64,000 bases of DNA, taken from positions 124,001 to 188,000 of the forward strand of contig NZ_JAIUCZ020000005.1 of assembly GCF_020176955.2 (NCBI RefSeq). Direction: 5' to 3'. Under the pieces are notes generated by a model. That model was given only the letters and a program-made list of their open reading frames with translations, was not told where the DNA came from and did not search any database. This stretch comes from Nocardia sp. alder85J. Lineage in GTDB: Bacteria; Actinomycetota; Actinomycetes; Mycobacteriales; Mycobacteriaceae. Of the stretch, positions 58,372 through 64,000 are shown one piece after another. Each line of letters begins with the position of its first letter. Within the stretch, counting starts at the first letter, position 1. The position numbers were made by a program, and so were the translations under genes.

Positions 58372-59414
58372 TGCGCCGCACGGGCGGGCAGGCCCTCGAC
58401 CTTGTCGCGCATGCTGGAACGTTCCAGCATGCCGTAGGTCTGCTCACCGTCCCAGGTGTAGCGGACGGCGGTCTGTTGCAGGGCCGGGAAGTTGCCGCGG
58501 TCGGTGAGGTCGTGGGTGGCCAGCAGGGTCTCGCCGGTGATCCGGACCCGGCCCAGCCGCTCCGATTCCAGGACCAGGGAGACGTCCTCGCCGGTGGGCA
58601 CCACCCGGGCCAGCCACGGCGCCTCCACCACCCGGGCCGGGATCAGCTCGCCGTCGCCGGTGAACAGATAGCCCTCGTTGAAGGTCGGCCTGCCGTCCGC
58701 ACGCGGCGGATAGGCGATGTAGCCGAACGCCTTTCCGCTCGGGAAGACCGCCGACTGCCAGGCGTGGCCCCAGAACTCGGACAGCTGCCGCACGCCCTGA
58801 CGGCGGATCCGCAGGCCGCTGCCGGTGAACGCGTGCTCCTCCCCGCGCACCCGGACCACGCCGGTGGCGCGGAACAGCTGTTCGTAGCGGGGGCCGCCCA
58901 TCAGATCGCCCTCGACCGAACCGTCCAGCAGCGCCTTCGCCTCCGGCAGCAGCGAACCCTGGATCCACGGCGGCACCGCCATGGTGGTCTCGATCTCGAA
59001 TTCCAGGTCCGCACGCGGGCCGTCCACCTCCGCGCGGGTCAGTGCCGCGGTGGAGGTTTCGACGGCGGCGCCGCGGAAGGTCGCGGTCCAGGTGCGGAAC
59101 GGTGTGACGCAACGGAATTCCAGCGGGCCCGCGCCGAGGACGCTGGGCCGGCCGTGCTCGTCCAGGGGCGAATGCGCCTTGCCGGGTTCGCGCAGCCGGT
59201 AGGCGCGGCCGTCGGCGAGGGTCAGGTTCAGCTGGTGGTCGCGGTGATGCCATTGCGCGGCAACGGCTTCGATCCCGAACCGGGGCAGCGCCACCGCACC
59301 GCGGTCGTCGAAGATCCACATGCTGACCGAATCCCGCATCTCGGGATCGTCCGGGCGGTCGGCGAAGACGTTCTCGCGCTCGGGATCGATGCCGCCGGTG
59401 AGGTCGATGGTCAT
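58368..59414 (-). CDS. Uncharacterised beta-rich protein
   Basis: The ATG at 59414 follows AAGGAG and gives 348 residues. Segments such as DSVSMWIFDDRGAVALPRFG, PFRTWTATFRGAAVE and FGYIAYPPRADGRPTFNEGY resemble two-domain lipocalin-like proteins (AttH/CrtC-type beta folds) seen near lipid and steroid genes in Mycobacteriales. This fold assignment is tentative. It lies between the sulfotransferase-like gene and cysQ on the same strand, with 33 bases before and a 4-base overlap after, so the three form an operon. Confidence 0.6.
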   Translation of the reverse strand: MTIDLTGGIDPERENVFADRPDDPEMRDSVSMWIFDDRGAVALPRFGIEAVAAQWHHRDHQLNLTLADGRAYRLREPGKAHSPLDEHGRPSVLGAGPLEFRCVTPFRTWTATFRGAAVETSTAALTRAEVDGPRADLEFEIETTMAVPPWIQGSLLPEAKALLDGSVEGDLMGGPRYEQLFRATGVVRVRGEEHAFTGSGLRIRRQGVRQLSEFWGHAWQSAVFPSGKAFGYIAYPPRADGRPTFNEGYLFTGDGELIPARVVEAPWLARVVPTGEDVSLVLESERLGRVRITGETLLATHDLTDRGNFPALQQTAVRYTWDGEQTYGMLERSSMRDKVEGLPARAAQ

Positions 59415-59447
59415 TCGGGTTTCACTCCTTGTCGGTGGGTGTACGCG

Positions 59448-59948
59448 TCATCGGGACGCGGTCCAGATCGCCGCGCGGGCGACGTATTCGGCGAACAGCG
59501 GCCGGACCTCGTCGAAGTCCAGGCCGAAGGCCGCGGGGTCGGGATGGACGTTGGCCTCGCGCTGTTCGGCGTTGTCGTGCCACCACTGCCGCATACCGGC
59601 GGCGAACTCGTCGGTGATCGGCTCGCCGAGCCGGTCGTAGCGGCGGGTGACCTCGCTGATCGGATCCTGTTGCATCGCACGGAAATCGATGTCGTGGAAG
59701 CGGTCGCCACGGCTGCGGTGGAAACCCCATTGCAGCAATTTCAGCACGCGCCGTTCGTAGCGGTAGGTGGCGGTCAGGTCGGCCTCGTGCGCGAACCAGC
59801 GCGAGTACGAGGGGATCTGGGCGAACGCCTGGTAGTAGTGGGAGGTGAAGTTCAGGGCCATCAGGTCGTGACATTCGGCCGGGCCGTTGCCGGTTGCGCT
59901 GGAGGGCAGGGAACGGGCCTCGGTCAGCAGATCGTCGTGGATCGCCAT
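59448..59948 (-). CDS. Sulfotransferase-like protein with large internal losses
   Basis: From ATG 59948 the protein has 166 residues, versus about 380 in the family. The middle (ECHDLMALNFTSHYYQAFAQ, then PSYSRWFAHEADLTATYRYE, then RRVLKLLQWG) and the C-terminal end (DIDFRAMQQDPISEVTRRYD, FGLDFDEVRPLFAEYVARA) match PAPS-dependent sulfotransferases. The N-terminal PAPS-binding P-loop and the 3'-phosphate-binding segment between LLQWG and GDRFHDIDF are missing, with the frame kept. Catalysis is very unlikely. It may be a decaying copy. Confidence 0.75.
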   Translation of the reverse strand: MAIHDDLLTEARSLPSSATGNGPAECHDLMALNFTSHYYQAFAQIPSYSRWFAHEADLTATYRYERRVLKLLQWGFHRSRGDRFHDIDFRAMQQDPISEVTRRYDRLGEPITDEFAAGMRQWWHDNAEQREANVHPDPAAFGLDFDEVRPLFAEYVARAAIWTASR

Positions 59949-60262
59949 CGGATGTCTCTCATCGATCAGCGCATTCGCCGCGCCGGTGGCGCCGTGGCCG
60001 GCCGCGAATGTCGTGGTGGTGCGTGGTTGCCGAGTGTCAGGTACGGGGTGCGCCGCTCGTCCGGGATCGCCGAGGCGGAGGACGCGGTCCGGCTCCCGGC
60101 GCGGCGGCCGGGCGACGGGTGGCCGGTAGCATTCGCGGGATGTCCGGCGCATCCGCACGAGCACGAACCCGGCGGTGGAACGCAGCCGGCCTGCCGGTGC
60201 GCGCCGGATGTCCGGCGCCGCATCGGCCGAGTGTCAGTCCCGACTGAATTCGCGTCAGTATC
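59949..60262. promoter_or_regulatory. Divergent promoter region with palindrome near the TetR start
   Basis: This 314-base gap separates the sulfotransferase-like operon from a TetR gene. The palindrome at 60234-60247 is its only clear element. No gene is recognised. Confidence 0.4.
60234..60247. promoter_or_regulatory. TCAGTC-CC-GACTGA palindrome
   Basis: A perfect 6+2+6 inverted repeat ending 15 bases before the TetR ATG at 60263. No ribosome binding site is visible between, so the mRNA may be leaderless and the palindrome could overlap the promoter, giving autoregulation. Confidence 0.55.
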
Positions 60263-61078
60263 ATGACACGAATACATCGCACCGCACAGGAGATTCGCCC
60301 GATCGACGCAGAACACCCCTCCCCCGCACCCGACGCGCACGACACCGGTGACACGCGGCGGCCGTACGACAGCCCGCTCCGGCGCGAGCGGGCCGCGCGC
60401 ACCCGCGACCGGATCCTGGCGGCCGGGTCCGAGCTGGTGCACGGGCTCACCACCTGGGACTGGCGTGGTCTGACCTTCCGTGCGGTCGCCGAGCGCGCCG
60501 GGGTCAGCGAGCGGACCGTATACCGGCACTTCCCGACCGAGCACGATCTGCACGAGGCGATCATGCGGCGGCTCGGCGAGGAGTCCGGTGTCACCTACAC
60601 CGGGCTGAGCCTCACGGATCTGGCGCCGGTGACCGCGCGGGTGCTCGCGAGCCTGCCCTCGTACGCGGTGCGGCACTGGGATGTCGAACGGCCGCAGGAA
60701 CCCGCGCTCGCCGCCGTCGAACACGACCGGCGCGAGGCTCTGGTTGCCGCGGTGGCCGCCGCGGCGGCCACCTGGCCGGAGGATCGGCGGCGGATGGCGG
60801 TGGCGATCCTCGACCTGTTCTGGGACCCGGGCACTTTCGAGCGGCTCGCCACCCTGTGGCAGCTGGACGCCGGCCAAGCCGGCGAGGCGCTCACCTGGGC
60901 GGTCGAGGTGATCGCGGCCGCGGTCCGGGACGGGAGGCCGATGCCGGGGGACGACCGGGGCGCCGCGGCGCCGGAGGTCCGGCGCGGCACCCCGCTCCCC
61001 GGGACCGATCCGGGCATCCCGCCTCCCGCGACACCGTGGCTCGGGAACGGGCCCGGCACCTCACCTCCGGAGGTCTGA
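60263..61078 (+). CDS. TetR-family regulator with a Pro-rich tail
   Basis: The 271-residue protein has an N-terminal extension of about 40 residues, the HTH TRDRILAAGSELVHGLTTWD with FRAVAERAGVSERTVYRHFP, a ligand domain, and a C-terminal tail from about residue 230 rich in Pro and Gly (GTDPGIPPPATPWLGNGPG). The tail is unlike the family and has no known role. It is divergent from the sulfotransferase/cysQ operon and probably regulates it and itself. Confidence 0.85.
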   Translation: MTRIHRTAQEIRPIDAEHPSPAPDAHDTGDTRRPYDSPLRRERAARTRDRILAAGSELVHGLTTWDWRGLTFRAVAERAGVSERTVYRHFPTEHDLHEAIMRRLGEESGVTYTGLSLTDLAPVTARVLASLPSYAVRHWDVERPQEPALAAVEHDRREALVAAVAAAAATWPEDRRRMAVAILDLFWDPGTFERLATLWQLDAGQAGEALTWAVEVIAAAVRDGRPMPGDDRGAAAPEVRRGTPLPGTDPGIPPPATPWLGNGPGTSPPEV

Positions 61079-61373
61079 CGCGGCACGTGGCCTGTCGGAG
61101 CCGAGCGCGACGCCCGTCCCCGATCGGTGGCGGCGCCTCGCCGCCGGGGGCACGGCCGATCTCGGGCTCCGACGTCCCGCGGCTCGTATCGGACGGGGGC
61201 GGATCCGGGCCGCGCCACCGCCCCCGCGCGTGAGGACGACCGGATCGACACTGCGGCAACACCATGGCGAAATCAGCGCCGAAGACCTCGTCACCGGTGG
61301 GGATACATCGAACTCCGGGGCGCACCGGGCCGATTACGGTCCAGGCCAGGATATCCGGACAAGGGGTGACGGC
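61079..61373. other. Gap before the second glycosyltransferase
   Basis: These 295 bases hold no recognised gene. They should contain the glycosyltransferase promoter; nothing specific was seen. Confidence 0.3.
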
Positions 61374-62573
61374 GTGCAGGTGCTGTTGTCGGCGAGCGGG
61401 ACGCGCGGCGATATCGAGCCGGCGCTGGGGCTCGCGCTGCGGCTACGGGAGTTCGGGGTGGGGGTACGGGTATGCGCGCCACCGAATTTCGCGCCGCGCT
61501 TCACCGAACTCGGGGTGCCGCTGGTGCCGTTGGGGCCGCCGATACCGGGGTCGGACGGAGAGCGGGCCACGCGGGCGGAACTGCTGGTCTACATGGCCGA
61601 ATGGCCTGCGGCGCAATTCGATACGATTTCCGCGGCGGCCGTCGGATGCGATGTGGTGGTGTCGACCGGCATCACGGAGATCGCCGGGCGGTCGGCCGCG
61701 GAGCGGCTGGGTATCCACTATCGGTACGCGAGCTATCAGCCGACCGGCCTGCCCTCGCCGCATCATGCGCCGATGCCTCGGATGGCGGGCGAACTGCCGC
61801 CGCCGGCGGGCATCGGCAACCCGACGCTGTGGGAGATCGACGCGCAGGGGTGGAACGCGCAGTTCGGCGCGGCGCTGGATGCCCACCGGGCCGCGCTCGG
61901 GCTGCCGGCGGTGCGCAATGTGCGCGATCACGTCATCGCCGACCGGCCGCTGCTGGCAGCGGATCCGGTGCTGGGGCCGTGGCCCGGATCGCCCGATCTG
62001 GAGGTGGTGCAGACCGGCGCCTGGATCGTTCCCGACGCACGGCCGCTGCCCGGTGAGCTGACGGCATTCCTGGACGCGGGGACTCCCCCGGTGTACATCG
62101 GCTTCGGGAGCATGCGGGTGCGCGACGGGGTTGCCCGGGTCGCGATCGATGCGGTCCGCGCGCACGGCCGCCGGGTGCTGCTGTCCCGGGGATGGGCCCG
62201 GTTGGCCGCGATCGATGACCGCTGCGACTGTCTGGTGGTCGGCGAGGTGAACCATCAGGCGCTGTTCCCCCGGCTCGCCGCCGTCGTCCATCACGGAGGT
62301 GCGGGCACGACGACGATCGCCGCCCGCGCCGGGGTGCCCCAGGTGGTGATCCCCCAGATGACCGATCAGGGGTACTGGGCGCGGCGGGTGGCCGAACTCG
62401 GCATCGGTGCGTCGTTGCCGGAGAACGCCGATCCCGATCCGGAATTGTCGTCCGCCGCCGTCGGGACGGCCTTGGCGGCCGGCACCCGGGCACGGGCGGG
62501 CGAGGTGGCCGGCACGGTCGGCACCGACGGGGCGGCGGTCGCGGCGACATTGCTGATCGACTCGATCGGATAG
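61374..62573 (+). CDS. GT1-family glycosyltransferase
   Basis: The GTG at 61374 follows AAGGGG and gives 399 residues. The start MQVLLSASGTRGDIEPALGL and the donor-binding LAAVVHHGGAGTTTIAARAG with VPQVVIPQMTDQGYWARRV are typical of sterol and antibiotic GT-B enzymes of family GT1 (vancomycin GtfB/rhamnosyltransferase group). Acceptor and sugar are unknown. It is not obviously linked to the carotenoid operon 40 kb away. Confidence 0.92.
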   Translation: MQVLLSASGTRGDIEPALGLALRLREFGVGVRVCAPPNFAPRFTELGVPLVPLGPPIPGSDGERATRAELLVYMAEWPAAQFDTISAAAVGCDVVVSTGITEIAGRSAAERLGIHYRYASYQPTGLPSPHHAPMPRMAGELPPPAGIGNPTLWEIDAQGWNAQFGAALDAHRAALGLPAVRNVRDHVIADRPLLAADPVLGPWPGSPDLEVVQTGAWIVPDARPLPGELTAFLDAGTPPVYIGFGSMRVRDGVARVAIDAVRAHGRRVLLSRGWARLAAIDDRCDCLVVGEVNHQALFPRLAAVVHHGGAGTTTIAARAGVPQVVIPQMTDQGYWARRVAELGIGASLPENADPDPELSSAAVGTALAAGTRARAGEVAGTVGTDGAAVAATLLIDSIG

Positions 62574-62774
62574 CGCGTCCGGGGGTTCCCGGAGACGGGT
62601 GGGCTCATCGCGACGATCGTCGCGGATCAGTGGTCCCATTGACGAGTAGTGCCGTGTCGAGCAGACAAGGGTACGGATGTCCCGAGCCGTGTTCCGGAAG
62701 CCCAGCACCGACGAACTCACCGCCCGCCGCATCGCCGCCGCGCCACCCGTACCTGCCCCGGTGGCGAGGCGCGC

Positions 62775-63980
62775 ATGACCGACGATCTGAACCGGGTCCT
62801 CGCCCGGATCCTGGACGATCTGAGACGCCTCACCAGGAAGGAGGCGGAGGCCTGGGGAGATACCGAAGCCGATATGGCTCGCGTTGTTCGAGACGATGCC
62901 GCCGAGAAGACGGTTGTCGACCGGGAGGGCGGGCGTGCGGTCGAGGACGCGGAACGTGCGCCGGAGCTGGATCTCGGCCGGTCCGACGGCATCCCCGAGG
63001 TGGTCGACGAGACGGAGCCGTTCCGGGAGCGGGTGGACCGGATGCACACGGCCACCACGCGCTTGGCCGAACTGGACGACGACGTCGAATCGGCGCTGTT
63101 CGATGCGGAACTCGCCGACGTGACAGCGCGCGATGCCGAGTTGTCGGCCGGCAGCCGGTTCCAGGACTGGTTCGGCGTCAAGATGCAGTCGTTCGACTGG
63201 GCGAGCGACACGGACCCGTTGGCACTCGACGGCGTCGTCGACGACATGTGGCACGAGGTGGGCGACGCCTACGACCGGGCCGCCGACGCGCATCGGGAGG
63301 CGGCCGGGATGTGGCGGTCGGCCCAGGAGACCGTTCAGCGGCGCAACAGCCACAAGGCGCAGTTGGTCGATGATTTCACGACGTTCGTCGACGACGCGAC
63401 CGCCCGATCGAGTGGGAATCCGTCGTGGGTGCGAGCCCTGCGGGAGGGCGGCGCACTCGAGCGGGTGGTCGCCGACCGGGAAGCGTCCTATTGCACCGAG
63501 CGCAGCCTCTGGTCGGAGGAGAACGCTCGCCGTATCGGCGCGCAACGGACCGAGGACATCGTCCGCCGCACCGTCCTCGAGCAACAGGACCGAGGTGAAT
63601 CGGCGGCGGCTGCCGATGACGTGTTCGGCCAGATCATCGCGGGCGACGCGGCCGAGGTGAGACTGGGACACGAAGCCACGAACATGGCCGCGCAGACCGA
63701 GTTCATGCTGTCCTCCGAGGCGCGTCGCGACGAGAGCGAGAAACTGTGGAGTTCGGGTTCCCGCGCACGCAACGCCTCCGAGCAGCTGAAGCAGACCCTC
63801 GGCGATCTGCGGTCGCACGACTGGCGGTCACCCCTGGGCCTCGCGTCGAGCGATGTCACCGACACCTATCTGACGGCGCTGACCAGGGAGCCGATCGCCG
63901 AGGACGGGCGACCACAACGCACGGTTCTCACGTCGGTGCTCACCGGCAATGTCACCAAGATCCTCGACGCGCTCGAATAG
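62775..63980 (+). CDS. Large charged, helical hypothetical protein
   Basis: From ATG 62775 the protein has 401 residues, is strongly charged and appears almost wholly alpha-helical, probably with coiled-coil parts (LARILDDLRRLTRKEAEAWG, RERVDRMHTATTRLAELDDD). No signal peptide, membrane segment or known domain is recognised. In-frame sequence extends upstream to 62649 but is poor. The stop lies 20 bases before the window edge, so the following gene is not visible. Confidence 0.7.
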   Translation: MTDDLNRVLARILDDLRRLTRKEAEAWGDTEADMARVVRDDAAEKTVVDREGGRAVEDAERAPELDLGRSDGIPEVVDETEPFRERVDRMHTATTRLAELDDDVESALFDAELADVTARDAELSAGSRFQDWFGVKMQSFDWASDTDPLALDGVVDDMWHEVGDAYDRAADAHREAAGMWRSAQETVQRRNSHKAQLVDDFTTFVDDATARSSGNPSWVRALREGGALERVVADREASYCTERSLWSEENARRIGAQRTEDIVRRTVLEQQDRGESAAAADDVFGQIIAGDAAEVRLGHEATNMAAQTEFMLSSEARRDESEKLWSSGSRARNASEQLKQTLGDLRSHDWRSPLGLASSDVTDTYLTALTREPIAEDGRPQRTVLTSVLTGNVTKILDALE

Positions 63981-64000
63981 TGTTTGCGCACACAGCATTT

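Noticed and set aside
61374..62573. Second glycosyltransferase as part of the carotenoid pathway
   Set aside because: It is 40 kb away with no carotenoid gene nearby, and the carotenoid operon has its own glycosyltransferase.
1..64000. CRISPR array, rRNA or tRNA gene, or prophage
   Set aside because: No regularly spaced repeats, no rRNA-like or tRNA-like segments, and no phage structural genes were seen on reading the window.

Overview
The window is very GC-rich, gene-dense actinobacterial DNA. Several genes place it among mycolic-acid bacteria, most likely Nocardia or a close relative: an antigen-85-type mycolyltransferase, a fasciclin lipoprotein like MPT70/MPT83, an Mtb12-like lipoprotein, a mycobacterial-type CysQ, and an F420-type PPOX protein. 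The genus is inferred from gene content, not from a marker gene.

Layout. 1-3482: a P-loop ATPase that runs off the left edge, then a small operon (B-lectin-like, DUF6461, SUKH/SMI1). 3483-10976: a large HTH/NB-ARC/TPR regulator divergent from a seven-gene type II polyketide operon of spore-pigment (whiE) type (cyclase, ACP, aromatase, cupin, KS-alpha, KS-beta, ABM monooxygenase), ending in a long hairpin. 11250-13375: a DHFR-like reductase and an IS4-type insertion with perfect 18-bp inverted repeats and a 10-bp target duplication. 13481-21648: an eight-gene, tightly overlapping carotenoid operon (glycosyltransferase, crtE, crtI, crtB, crtYc, crtYd, crtU, Rieske oxygenase), which predicts an aromatic carotenoid that may be hydroxylated and glycosylated.

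21713-28020: redox and envelope genes (cytochrome b/molybdopterin fusion, fasciclin lipoprotein, a decayed second molybdopterin oxidoreductase, mycolyltransferase), an alarmone-hydrolase-like HD protein and an NAD-binding epimerase. 28051-43524: scattered accessory genes and regulators (HxlR, TetR, LysR), several with clear palindromic operators, a Ser/Thr kinase with Sel1-like repeats, a condensation-GNAT fusion, a reduced conservon (histidine kinase plus DUF742 only), methyltransferases and a flavin monooxygenase. 43664-48250: a secreted DUF6636 protein, a double-DUF1003/RyR membrane protein, an Imm51 immunity protein, a methyltransferase and a TetR regulator.

48510-56727: an acyl-CoA catabolic block (alpha-ketoglutarate dioxygenase, P450, NAD(P)-dependent reductase, TesB thioesterase, TetR, paired acyl-CoA dehydrogenases, enoyl-CoA hydratase). 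The same GAGAA-N5-TTCTC palindrome lies upstream of both the thioesterase and the dehydrogenase operons, so the TetR gene between them probably controls both. 56924-63980: an Mtb12-like lipoprotein, CysQ, an uncharacterised protein, a sulfotransferase with large internal losses, a TetR regulator, a second GT1 glycosyltransferase and a charged helical protein of unknown function.

The points most worth a second look are the putative glyco-aryl-carotenoid operon with its Rieske oxygenase, the chain-length factor lacking its usual Gln, the fold-back repeat over the transposase start, the condensation-GNAT fusion, and the shared-operator TetR regulon. No complete, obviously new system was identified. 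No tRNA, rRNA or CRISPR array was found.
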